Shown: positions 34,201 to 48,300 of the stretch, one piece after another
Position numbering within the stretch: position 1 is the first letter of the stretch
Layout of the letters: each line of letters starts with the position of its first letter
From: Diprion similis
Taxonomy: Eukaryota; Arthropoda; Insecta; Hymenoptera; Diprionidae
NCBI RefSeq assembly: GCF_021155765.1
Contig: NC_060110.1
Location: 3,968,001 to 4,032,000 of the forward strand
Reading direction: 5' to 3'
DNA: 64,000 nt
Notes under the pieces: model-generated
Told to the model about the DNA's origin: nothing
Database searches by the model: none
What the model saw: the letters and a program-made list of their open reading frames with translations, nothing else
Translations under genes and position numbers: made by a program

Positions 34201-37200
34201 AGGTTGAGGAATTTGTCTCCGAACTTCTTTGCGACCTATCATGTTAAAAGAAGTACTTGTGATTATTAAGACCCAGGTAATTCTGACCTTTGGAGATAAG
34301 TTTTGAAATTTCTCTAATACCCTCCCAATGAGTGAAAGATGTGCGTTCTAAATATTTTTCTCCAAAGTTCTGTTAACTGAACGTTTACTCACATACTGAA
34401 CATACTTCGGACCCTCTTTGTTCAGGAACTCTTGAGCCTGAGTCGTTTCGTTGACTAGATCATGTATTGCTTCTGTCATAGAGCTGTGATTAAACTTGAT
34501 ATGCTCTTGCAAAGTTAATGCATGAGCACTTAGTTGTTGGCTAAGCAACGTCATAGGGGTAACAAATGTTCTATGACATCGTTCCAAATTAATCGCATTA
34601 GTTTCAAGACTTATTCTTATTCTGTCATGTCCCTCCGGTAATTTTGTCGCCACTTCTCTCAACTTGTTGGCGAGGTGTTCCAAGTTCAAATTCGTTATAT
34701 TGTTTTCCAATAAGTCGGTGTACCGAGAGAACATGATTTCACTCAAACCACTCTGAGCCAAATCATTGAGCTTTGACCGAGCGCTGTCGCTCAAAATGAC
34801 AACCCCTGGGGAAAGATTTATCTTCCTTCGTAGTTGTTGGATTGTATTGTTGATGTCGTAACGTTCTGCATAAGTATGTAAGCTTGTCAAATCGATTAAG
34901 TTCTCAAGTTTCAAAACCTTGTACAGAGTTTCGTTTGCATGACACATACTGAAACACACAAGAAAAATATAATCACAAAGTGGAGAAAAGTTAGAAGTAA
35001 TACGTACGAAGAAGGATTTTTCGCGTTTTATACTCCACAGGCGGAGGATATGCATGACTTACGTTATAATATAACTCATGTTAATATTCACGTCAGGTTT
35101 ATTTGGATACAACTTTGATTTTATCTGAACAAAATCATCGACCAAATCGAACATTCGGTTGTCTTTGGGATTTTTTAGCGGCTCACAAACGCCGCGCTGA
35201 ATGATAACACCGGTAACCATGTGAGCCACAGTCACAATCATTAAAATACTGGTCAATAGAAATATAATCCACACTGCCCTGTGAAAACAGAAAAGAAATT
35301 AATTAGTGATATACTTACGTAAAATTTATAAAAGTTGACATGAATGGTGATGGGATTAATTGTAATTATACGTATACTTACATCATCAAAAAACGAGCAC
35401 CTGCGCCCTTGTTACAACAATCGTCTCCGTAACCATCAGGGCGTTTTCCGCAAACACCGCAGAGTAAACCGAGCGTCAAGCAACACAGGACTGTCAGTAG
35501 TATTCCAGATATCCCAAGTCCTACGTAGTACCTGGAATAAGATAATCTTTTATGTTTCAACGATGGGAGAATCCAATATTGGTCTGAGATTTAAAATGAC
35601 GAAGTCTTTTCAGCTCTAAAACCAAGAAGTTCAATCCAAGAAAATTGTGTGACTTTTTATGCTAACTGAAATTATGTAAAACGAAATTCAAAAGATAAAT
35701 AACTAAATTGGAATGGGTTTGAAGTTGATTAAAAAAGCTAACAACATTTCTATACATTTTCTGTATACCGAAGTCAGACACCTAAAATTTGGTGTACGTA
35801 TTTAATAAACAAATTTCAAAAAATGAGCATTGAATTTTTATTTCAAACTAAATTTTTAGGTAAACAAATTATTTTATCTCTTAAATGGTTCGTAATTCAT
35901 CGATAATCGTATGCGGATATGTTTCCCAGAATAAAAAAAGTTTTTTTTACAGAGGTAAGTATTTCCTCAAAAATCATTTCATAATGTTGAAACGTGATTC
36001 CAGAACACTGACCAGAAGAACAAAAAAGTCTACAGACAAACAAAGTTTTGTACTCAAATGCAGTTTTGTTGAATGTCGATGTATCGCAATGAGAGATCAG
36101 TAACGAAAATAAGGAAAACTTAAAGAAGTTGAACGACGTGATTAGAAAAGCATTGAATCTTACCGGTATGGGGAATATTGATTTATATGCGTGCTGGCAA
36201 TATCAACATGGCGAATATATTGCGTATCTATATCAGAGCTGATTTTGTCAAGTAGCGATGTAATGTTATTGGCGACTCCTTGCAGAGAATCACCAGCTCG
36301 TCTAATGCTAGCACTGACAACAGGGATAGTCTGATTTACAGCATGTTGAATGTCCTTCTGAATTTTGGCGAACGACTCCCTCCCTTGGCTTACTTCTGAG
36401 ACAATATTGCCTTCCATCAAAAGCGTTATGTTGCGCAGTGCAAGTGAGACATTCGGCAGCTATAATAATTATTTTTTTCTTTCGATTATCAGTCTTTAGA
36501 GATATTCTCTAAAATGAAAGTAAGAATTACATGGTGTTTTATGATAAGAAGTAGCTTCCTAAGAAATTGGATTTATTCATAATCGGGAAAAACAATTGCC
36601 CAAAGATCAAAAACACTGAAAGTACCTATATCAACTCATACTTGGTTTCATGACAGATTAGCTCTTTCAGGGCGGCCCAGGTAAACATTCCGTCAGAGAT
36701 GGATAGCAACGTTCAGAAAATTTTCAAAAAAACAGTAAAGAATCAGACAGAAAATTGATTTTGTGTTTGTTTTTATATTGTTTAAAGTTACCTTATTATT
36801 ATTATATTATTATTATATTTCAGTTATCTGAAATTTCACGATTTTTTGTCATACAGACAGCGAACAACTGCCCAAATCTCTGAAAAGATACTTCTTCTGA
36901 AAATTACTTCATCTGTTATCCTGAAAGAGCGATTTTTAACGTAGCTATTGACGTCATAAATAATGGGTTAAGTAAATCCACTTCTTATGGTATAACACAA
37001 GGACACCTAGAGTGTTTGAAAAGTTGAAAAATGATTATGTAAAATAAAAACGATAGAATGAGTATACACTATGCATGTTATGTAACGTATGGGAAATTCT
37101 CAACGAACTTATGACATTAGCCACTTGCTTTTATCAATACTAAGTTTTCAAATAGATTACCAAGTGTGTTTCCAAATAGTGATTATTGTAAAATCCGACC

Positions 37201-40200
37201 AATTGTCAGTCACATCGATGAGAGTTGGAAAAAGAAGTGACTGTTCGTGGAGAATTCCTCTTATATAATATGACATCTATATTATATCTATATGCCTATA
37301 TTAATATACATACATTATACATAGCAAATGAAAACATGAATGATCGTAAGAGATTAAATGTTTTAATGCCGATTGAAACTAAATATGAATAATATATAAC
37401 AAGGTGAGGAGGGTACATGCTACGCTTACAACTTACAGACTGAAGCTTTTTGGCGGGCATGGAATAAAAACAAGTTTATATAATAAATTCAGAGATTTCT
37501 AAATTACATATTACTTCAAATTTTATACTGGTTTTCGACATGTCATGAGCATTTACAAAATGAAACTCTGCAAAAACTTTGTACGTTATATTACTTGCAT
37601 TTGTGACAAAATTCTAAAATGCATACAAGAGAGTTTTGTCTGCTACGGCAATGAACAAAAACAGTTGTTTCAATCGTCTAAAATTAGCAAAAACTCATCA
37701 AGATATAATACATACGAGTGTGTTTGGCAAATTGGAAAGATCTGTATCATGAATGAACGATAGGTACTAGAATAAGGTATACGAGATTAGGTTCAAGGAA
37801 CAAAATACCATAAGCTAAATAAATAGCTGAAAGTAGATTCGCTCCGGTGTTATAATATTACCTTTGGTGACAATAGATTTTCACAAAGAATATCACAGTT
37901 GTCACATTTAAACGAAAGGCATCGAATGAAAGAAAAATAAAATAAGGAGTCATGATCTACGTGGTGTATACATACATTATATATATAATATATATATATA
38001 TATCTACTCTACATAAAATTCAATTAGATAAAAGCAGCTCCATAAAAATTTCAACTACTTTGATTTCCAAGTGAATATAAAACGATAGTGAACTTCTTAT
38101 ACCTTTGGGAAATATCTATCCAGGTACTGCATGTAAATGGCAAAGACATAATTTCTTAGATATACAAATGTTGTATGTTTATGAATAATTGGTGATATGT
38201 TTTTCCATTAATCCTCGGAATTCAATTGCATAAATAAATGCAGTAATAAAGAGTAATAAAAATACTGACCTTGTCAAATGGAACTTGAACAGCCATCTCG
38301 TTGACATTGTACTCTTTCCTGATGTCTTGACAGTATTGTATTGTACACTCCTTTAAAGTGTGAAGCAAACTATTTCTGACCTGCCGCAGTTCTGAAACAA
38401 ATATTCAACACATAAATGGAAATTAATATTCGCAAAGAGGCAATGTTTTTCTTGTAAACAAAAGCTTTGAGAGAAATAAAACAATAAGTTATTCTTACCA
38501 ATTGCTAATTCACTTGCATTCGTCCGTAATCCTTGAGTGATACCCTTAATCCTGTTCAAATCATTACCAATCTCGCCAAGTCCAGAAACGATATTATTCA
38601 GATTTGTCAGTGATGCGGCGTGAGAGTATTTCGCTAGTTGTTCCGTAACGATTCTTCCGCTTGCTTGGAGAATGTTGTTCAATGTGTACTCAAGTTGGTT
38701 GTAATTGGTACCAAGTAAATTATCAATTTGACGAGATGTAACACGGAGGTACAATTGGACATCCTTTAAGTTAGTTTTAAGATTGTTCGGTAGTTCATTA
38801 GTTCCTTCTTGCATGTATTCGTTTGTTACAAATGCACAAACGACCCCAAATCTGTTTGTATAAGAGAGAAGGACATAATATAAGATGTATACTATCATAA
38901 ATCTAAATTTACCTTCTAGGAGTCATTTCATGTAAAACCGAACGCTTTGCATGTGAAATATCGTTCGAAAGTTTTAATTTTCCCAAACTTTTTTTTGTGT
39001 ATTCTTCTAGCTATACCATCAGATAAGTTCTGGAGGAAAAAAGTGCAGTGCATCTATATATTTTATTACATAACATAATTTCAGATTTCCAATTCGACAC
39101 ACACACTCTTCTCAGCTATTTTTTATCAGTAGAATACAGAAAAAAAATTCAGGCAGGTAAATGAAAATTGGCAATGTCGCAATACAGTATTCGGTTAGAC
39201 TTGAAATAACTCTTGTTGTTAAGCAAGTTGAATTGAGAATTGAGTAAAAGGGACGACGCTACAAAATATTATACAAGCAAAACACACTCACAATATGATC
39301 GTCGCAACAGCGATCAAGACAATGCTGAGCATAATTTTTCTGCAATGATCATGCTTCTTGTCGAAAGGTTGACTTCGCCCGCCGCAATGACCAGCACAAC
39401 GACAGCAGCAAAAGAATAATCCGATACACGGTAGAACAGCTGCGAGTAATAGACCTGCTATGGCGAGACCCGCAACACCACTGTAATGCTTCAGGATGAT
39501 TTTCCACTCTTTAACTGGATCTGCAAATTTGGGTTGACCGTCTTCCAACGTTATCATACCTGCAAAATGATAAAAAGATGTCGTCGTTATTAAAACAATA
39601 TTGGATTTTCAACCTTTAGGCCGCCAGAAAATCTAAATATAGACGCTGTGGAGCAATCTACGAAAACTCTGTGCTCAGGGATTTTTGAGGTCACTAATTG
39701 CGAATCTGAACTCGAAATTTCGAAATTCAAGATGGCGAACCAAAATCCGAAAAGTCACTCGATTTGGATGAAACTCGGTATTCGAGATTTTCGAGGTCAC
39801 TGATCACGAATCTGAACTCGAAATTTCAAAATTTGTCATGGCGGATCCAATATGGTTGCGCAGACTAGTTTTTTGGATTGTTGTCCGGCGTATTGAATCC
39901 ACCATCTTGAAATTAGAAAATCTGATTCCAGATTCGTTATCAGCGACTCCAAAAACCCCGCATCAAGGTATTATGCCAAAAATCAATTTCCAATTTTCCC
40001 TACCATTAACAGGCACACTACTTGGGAACTTTCTAAGGGGTTTAAAGCTCGACATCAAATCCCAGCAGTCTAAAACTCAGACCAAGCAAATACGGGACTT
40101 TTTAATGGTCAGATCGAATTTAATTATCACCAACAATTCAAATCAAAAACACAATTATCGCCGCGAAAGGATTTGTATGAAACGCGTGGTTAATCACACG

Positions 40201-43200
40201 TGGGGTTGTAATTTGCTGCACACACACCCTGTAATATCAAGTGATCCTGGTAATCATTTTTTAATTGTTGCATAGATTTGGATTAATTGAAGTTAATCAA
40301 TATTTCCGTCAGATGCACCAGCTTGTTACATATTTGGGCATGGTCTCGAGTTTCACAATGATAAATCTGATATTTAGAGAGAGAGAGAGGGGGGGGGGGG
40401 GCAGAACTGAGAGTAAATATTGTAATTACTAACATTCTTTCTGTTTGTAGGATGAAAAAAGTTTCAACGTTGGAGGTAAAATCAAGTATTGATTAAAAAA
40501 AATATGGTTTATAAATAATTCTATACATTCCGGCACATTAGGGATTATTTTTCGTTGTTAATAATGGAATTCAGGTCGATCCAGGATCGAAGATATTACA
40601 CGTCTCTATTTAGTTAAGAATTAAATTAAAAAAACGATGAAATCCATAGATTTTTGCAAGCAGAACACGATCGGCAAATGTGAGGTAAGATTAGGCGATC
40701 ACATAGCTATGGTAATATCTGAAATGTGCAGTTTATCATGAGAAAAAATATAAATACGTTGACAGTGCGAGAGGATAAGCATGATAACTAGTCGCGTCGT
40801 CGGCAACTGCAACGCGGAGAAGAGGTCAGTGACTTTGAAAAATCGATCGAGACGTCCAGTAGTTAGAATGTGTGCAATAAATATATGTTATGTACATTCA
40901 TGCAGGTTTTATGGGTCGGCCATACGATGCGTTTATATGTACATACAATAATTGCCTGCGTAAAACAAAACATATTATGGGAAATGAGACGGCGTGTGAG
41001 ACACGAGATCCTAATATATATATATATATAGTAAGTATAAAGTCCGATGGAGACAGGATTCTACAAGCCATAGACGTAAGGCAGAAGCCATATAAAAAAA
41101 ATGGCGCTACGGCTTCTGCAATCTGCTTACCGCTCCGGGAATTTCAATCTAGACGAAAATCAATATTCCGTAGAAAAAAAAAAAAAAAAAAAAAAAAGAA
41201 AGGAATCACAATTGCGGTTTATGATGCTTACGGAATATGGACGGTGGTTTTTTGTATAAACAGAATTATTTCAGGAACCGGTAAAAATTTATATTTTTGT
41301 TATGGCTTTTGCAATCTGCATGCTTATGGCTTGTGGAATTCATCGTGGTTTGGTTTTGAGGCAAGGTCGGTTGGTCGAAATGAGATAGTTTTTATTTATC
41401 TTATCACGAGATAGACGTACATTTTGTTTTCGACAAATTATTATATTCCTAAGCTACGAAAGCTTCTTTGAAAATACAGCGAAAATCGAAAATACTACAA
41501 TTTTCGAAAAATATACATGCAAGAGTCCAAAATAACAAACTGCTGATTTACTAGTGTTTCAAAAGTTATAAACCGTGAAACTCAATGTTATACAAAAATT
41601 CATGTTGTTTCAACGTCTTTGATAGCTAAATTATTAAGCTCATATCGATAATTGAAATGACAAATTTGTAGGCAATTTAATTATTCGTATAAATAATTGC
41701 AGAGTATTTTGTGATCTGTTCAAAATAATATCTCGTGTAATAATTAAAGTTCATACAAGACTCGTGCGGATATCGTACTCGAGTTTATGAAAATATGCAC
41801 GAATTTTAGTGGGAATAAGAAAAGTTACGCGAACTTTAAACGACTTGTTACAAAATTTGCACGAATGTGCATGAACTCAAATCGAAGTAAAGTGAAAACT
41901 TTTTCAAGAATTTAATTCTTTACAAAATGTTTCCAAGATCAAGTCCGTATACCAATAAATGAGATTTGATTAGCAACAGTTTTCAAGAAAGATATATAAT
42001 CCTCGTGTTATTTAAATGTGAAAAACTTGGAGTTCGAAGAGTGAAATTTTCGATCTCACGTTCAGAAACATCCTTTGATGATAAAGAAAATATAGTTTCA
42101 AAACGAAGCACCCTTGCATTGCAAATAGAGCAGTAGGTTGGCAGGACGTAGCTGAACGAAACTTGGCTTACATAACATCACGAGCGAAGGGAATTACAGA
42201 GCAATTGTCACAAGAGAATAATGCTGTTTACTATATGGAAGTTTATGTCGACTGAGCTACAGTCAAATGTATATGTATAGCAGATAAGTAATGTACTACA
42301 TTACCGTACTATTTAATATTACTATGTAGTGCCACTTTGAATAAAACCGATCAGAAAGTCACAAATTTATACCTTAACAGATCTGATTTTGAATGGAACG
42401 ATACAAAACGAAAGCAGCGTCATTTGTTTGTCAGTTTTTAAATAATTTCAAAGCTGGCCTTTTTTTTTTTTTTTTTGTCAAGAAATAAATATTCAGGTCG
42501 GATTGAAGAATGAAAAAGAATTCGTCGAACAGTTCATTGAAAGTTGACAATTGAAGTTGAGGAAAATCGGTAAAGAAAAGAAAAAAATAACGCATTCGAG
42601 TTAAAAATCATCCGCGTAAAAATAACACCGATGAAGATCATTTAAAACGTTCTTTTTTTTACTTTTCAAACTTTCGATGCAGACCGTAGATCCATTCATT
42701 CTTAACTGGAATCCCGATTTCATCCACATAACGGGTTTCGTAATCTTCGTCATAAGTCGTGGATCTCCTCTCGCGATGAAGGATGTGGGCGTCGTTCTGA
42801 GCTTACAGAGTGTCTATATCTAGCAGGTATCAACGGCATATCAAATTCCCTGGAATTCCCGGTTTTTCAGAAATTCCCTGGCTTAGAACCGTCTTCGAAC
42901 ATACCGATCGCGAGTCCTTGATAAACTGGATTCAAACAAAACTAGCAGCGCACAATGAAGATGGCTTCGTTCGGTACGTTTACTTGATGTCAATTTCGTC
43001 GCTGCAGTATATTGGGACCAAGCTGTTTGCAGACAGATAGAGTACAGCCATATATATATATATATATATGTATAAACGAATATTACATAGAGGCTTAGTA
43101 TTTGTAGGTATATATACGTGATGTTTAATCTGGCAATGAGACGTAGCAGCTATAGTTTCAACAATCACGGTTGATGATTTACGATTTACGATAAGAGCTG

Positions 43201-45330
43201 TTTTCCAGTTTTTTTTTTTTTTTTTTTTAACATTGGCGTGTAATTTTTAATAGAATTTTACCGTGTTGGTCACATTAACTGTAAGAAATTATTAACAATC
43301 TAACACCCACGCGATATTTGGATATAACGATGTCGAATGGTCAGATGACTTTGATCAATCAACTCTTCATCATCGTCCATAGACAGGTTGTCCAGTTACT
43401 TGTGAAAACGTAATTCTCTGAGAATTTCAGGTTTTTCAGACAATAATCATTATTTATCTAGTTTGTTCTCATGTGAACGATAAATAAAAAGCACAATAGT
43501 CATACGAACAAGAATATTTTGTATTCGACTAGAGCACAGCTCATTGTGAGAATTCGCTAACACGTACAATTTTTAAGCAGTCAGAGCTTGGTTAATAACC
43601 ATTGCCTGAAAGTTGAAAGGAAATTTTGTTCTCCTCACCAAATGGCTAAACTTTTATGAATCTAGGATGAAAATTAATATATTCCTGATACGACCCAAAA
43701 TTCCCTGAGATTTTCAGGTTTTTTCCAGGGGACATCAAATTCCCTGATTCCATAATTTGATAGACGCATCCAAAGAATAAAATTCGAGAATTCAGTGTAA
43801 AGATTATCGAGAGAAATGTGAATATTTCCAACCACACAATTTAAGTGTTTTTTTTTTTTTTTGCTTTTATGCCATTTTTTATGAATGGAATCCACTAGTA
43901 TCGGCAAAATAATACTTCATAGGCATATTTTTTTTTTTTCAATTAAAAATACTACAAACTGTGAAAGCTTGAAAAAAAAAAAAATGTTCGCGAGATCCTT
44001 CACAGAGTATGAATCAGGCATGATTCATGTTTCTACACCTACTCGACAGAGACTTGTTAGACAAGCGAAGCATGATTTTTAGCGCTGTGACTTACAGTGT
44101 TTGTTACAATGCGTCGAGCCGTGAATACATACGTAATATACATACATACACAAGTAAGTATGTATCCATCTCATTATTTTTTCTCATAAGAATAAAAGCT
44201 TCGGAGTTCTTTGAGCTTCGTTCGAAGTTTCAGTTTTTTTATTCATGCTTCTTTCATATTTTAGAAGTGAAATACAATTGAGCTTAACGAATATTCTATT
44301 TGTAAAGGTATGAAACTAGTGACTTTCCGAGCAAAAAAACGCACCATCGAATGACTAAAAGTTGTACTTATGCACTTATGCTATTTCAACTGTGCTAAAA
44401 AATGATAAAATGAAAAATTTACGACGATTTATTTTATGAAATGAATAGAAATGAATGTTTTTGCAATACAAGTAAAACATTTATTTATAGTGAATATTAT
44501 AGTGAAGCGCCTTAAAAATCAATTTACTGATTCACTGGAAGCCTGGTATTTACGCAAAGACTTAAAACTATGAATAACCAAATTCCAATGCAATACGTAG
44601 CTAGTTTCAATTGATTTAGTGCTGCTGGTTACTGCCGAAAATGTCAGAGATTGTGAATAATATTGAATAAATAATTGTAAAAATTTATAGGCGGTTAAGA
44701 ATATTCTAAAATCATCAGGATGACTGTGGATTTTATTAGGTTGACCATATTGTTATTGAAACTGAGATTATACATTCTTTACACGTGTGCTGGATTGTTT
44801 TACATCCTTTTTTTTCAACATTCTCGTTCAATTCCATTTTGTATAAAACAAAATTTGGAAAATAAAAATTAGACTTTTTCTTTTTATTTGGAAGGTTCAG
44901 TTACTGATTAGTATAATTAAAAATTGTCAAAATATTGTTATAACAATTTCGTATCCTTCACGACTTGAAATTGACGTTCCTGTAATAATTGAACATTGTG
45001 TATTTTAATCAGAAAATCAGGGAAAAATTGACAAATAAATAAAACCGCGTAGCGAGGATGCCACGTTAACCTTGGTCGAAAAGTAATTACACTCGACTTT
45101 TCTTAGTTTGAATATCTGTAACGGAAAATCCAGTACTTATGCATCTAATAAGATTTTTGAACATTCTTCATACGAAGAATTCAATTTTAGTCATCTGTAC
45201 TACTGACATAAATGGTTGAAAGTATAGCTATTCAAAGATGCGTCATAATATTCTTCTCTTTTCTATATAACGAATATGAGTTTGAAGAGATCCCGTCTCT
45301 AAATCAGAGCCTCATATAGATACTAAACTC

Positions 45331-45361
<31 letters not shown>

Positions 45362-48300
45362 GATCGTTACAGGTACGTCCATTTACCATCTGCATTATAT
45401 TATAGTTATAACAAATTATCGGAGAGAGGAGAAAGGAAAAAGAAAGAGAGTAAGAGAGAATCGACGAAGGCCAGGTCTGTGTTTTTTTTTTTTTTTTTTC
45501 GTTTCTTTTTTATTCTTTAAAACGTCAAGCCAAGGCTTACGTACCGTGAAAAGTCATTGCCACCCTGATGGCCGCCACGCATCAGAGCATTTCGCAGTTT
45601 CTGCACCGTTACTTGAGTATATAACAGAATAAAACTCTCTGTCCTTCGTTTACTTTGCCTCTATGTAGCGGGCAAAAAGTATTGCGAAAATTCATACAGG
45701 ATGTAATTTCGGGCGTGTAATAGTATAAACAGGAATATAAGTATCTGAACTTGAAAGTAAATTGTCACAATCAGACGTGCTGAAGTCACAAAACAGATTT
45801 TTTTTTTTTCTCAAATAAATTTCTAAACACAACTCTGAGAACCCGTTTGTCGATAATTTTCGAACGATTACTATACGTTGACGACGAGCCATTCTCTTAA
45901 TGTTCAAACGAACAGTTCGTGTAACGTTATAGTTTAATTTATTAGTTTATTAAGGACGTAGGAGTGATTTGTACGTAAGTGATAATTGGTCTTCAAATAG
46001 CAATAGATTCAGATACTAATATGAGGCAATCAGATTTGTTAAGAAAATTTTAGTGGCTTCAGAAGATTTTCTACCAGGGGATGTTCTCTTTGATCAATCC
46101 GTTGTTCATTGTATCATAATAAGCGCAAATAATATTGTTGATTTTTCTAACGACTTTTAACTAAGAATCAACTGCTTGCCGTTTATATTAGCTACAAATA
46201 TACACTTTTATCTATTGAAATTTTCAATTAGGTAAATACGAATTTATACTTTATACGTATATAGTTACCATACTTAAATATTTTACAACCGTGTGCATGA
46301 CGTATCTATATTTGTTGACCTTAATTAGATGACGCAGCAATGCCTTAGTGTCTCTCTTCGTCTTGCTTCGTTTTAATTACTGTCTAGATAAAACTCTAAA
46401 GGCTAGGCTCAAGCTTAAAAGTCGCACGAAAATGTGACGACGGAGGTTGTATCTTCGTTTGAAATCGAACAGAGAATTTGACAATGGACTAATTTCTTGG
46501 AAATAAAAATACCTTATAGCAGTCGTAATCAATTCTTTTTTCAAGTCTATATTATATGAAAATATTCAGACAGGTTTTGGATTCGACCCTCAGGAACTCA
46601 AATCTGAAGCCATTTTTGAGCCGCATAGCCAAGGTTTCGAGAAAACAACTAAATACGACGTGTTTTGCATGTTCGTCAAAAATTGCTGTCGATAAATGAA
46701 AAATGACTTGACCATCGTTTAGAGCGGAAAATTTCACATCGAATCATGTCCTCATATGTTGAAAACAGAGTCGGATCAACTAATTAAAAAAAAAAACGAA
46801 ATTATTTCACCAAATACCGTCGATAAGTAGAATTTCTTCTTTCTTAATTTGTTAATCCGTCTCAATTTCCGACATCCAAGGACACAATTCGATATAGAAT
46901 TTTCCACTCTGGAAAATGATCAAGTAATTTTTCATCTGATCTACAGCAATTTTTGAGGAAAACGCAAAATACGTTAAATTTGGCTGTTTTCTCAAAACCC
47001 CGGTTATGCAGCTAAAAAATGCAATCCAGACTTGAGTTCCTTATAGTCGAAAACCCCTGCAAACCAAAAAGCAGCCACGAGCCAAATATTTCGAATTCAG
47101 ACCTACTTTGACCGGACTATACAGTGGACTCTTGATAAGTGCCATCTCGTTAAATGGCACCATAAACGCCTTCCCCTGCACACGGATTCACTTACCAATC
47201 ACCCGCGTTTCCCCCTCCTCGCTGCCGATGCGCGCGCATTCTACTTCACTGATATCCCCTCTCCTCTCCTCTACCGGATTTGTGTTCAAGCCTAGTGGTG
47301 GGAGCTCAGTATGAGTGACGTTTCGTAGAATTTCTCTCCCCTACAGCCCCGCGTTAGTGCCATTTATCAAGAGTCCACTATTGGTATAAAACTGTATGAA
47401 AAAGTTGGCAATTTTTTCAAAATTAAAGTCAAAGATCTTGTTCCAAATGACGAGAGCAGAATGCTATCTCGTTTTTTAGCTATTTTTATTAATACTTGGA
47501 GGTGCATCGTCGCGACTTTCTATTTCCCATTTGAAAAGCATGGAATTTTATTTTTTTAACTTTGAAATTTTTTAACTCGTCAACGCGTTAGTGTACTGAT
47601 AAATTTACTAGCACGTATTTTTGTATGGAATTGAACAGAAGGCTGTGAAAAAAAAAAGGCTTTTAGCATTTTATTACAAATCTACACTTTCAAAAATTAT
47701 TTAAGGTCAAAGGTCAACAAAGGACTTCATAGTTTGCAAATGGTAAAACTCATAATATGATTTATCGCGATTGATGGCAATATCTGATTCATTCGCGTTC
47801 GTAAAATTTCAAGATTTTTCTCAAGTTTAAGAAATCACGTATATGTAATACGTGTAATACATTTTTTGGACAAATGCATGTAATTTTAGAAATTATTTGA
47901 CATTTTCTAGGCTTGCATTTACACACTGAGAGAAATTTATAGTTTTGTGGTTACTGCAAATTCCATATACATAACAATTTTCATTTTTACCGTATACATA
48001 TATATAAAAAATACAATTCCGAGTAGAAAAAAAATGAAAATAATTTTTCTAACCGTAACCAAAAAATAGTCTAGTATCCGTTACTATTCTTTTTCAACTA
48101 TGATTCTCATACCGTATTTTCTCGTAACTATTCAATTGATTTAATATTGTTGCAACAGTAAATTGATGTTCCGTCCTCGTTTAACTGAAACATGCAATAA
48201 TAAACTAAACAACTATGAGATCTGACACGTTACTGTAAAAAAATTTCCTTGTGATTCCAAAATTATTTAAACCTCCTTAAACAAATCCTCAATTCTCATT

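Noticed and set aside
36660..36932. Inverted pair GCTCTTTCAGG / CCTGAAAGAGC in prominin-like intron 4
   Set aside because: Only about 11 bp match over 260 bp with no extension; expected by chance at this scale.
39838..40275. A 145-codon open frame on the plus strand
   Set aside because: It begins inside the 106 bp repeat (ATGGCGGATCC) and has no recognisable protein similarity.
40890..41414. A 174-codon open frame on the plus strand
   Set aside because: It runs through a TA microsatellite and an A-run encoding about ten lysines in a row, and has no domain. Likely chance.
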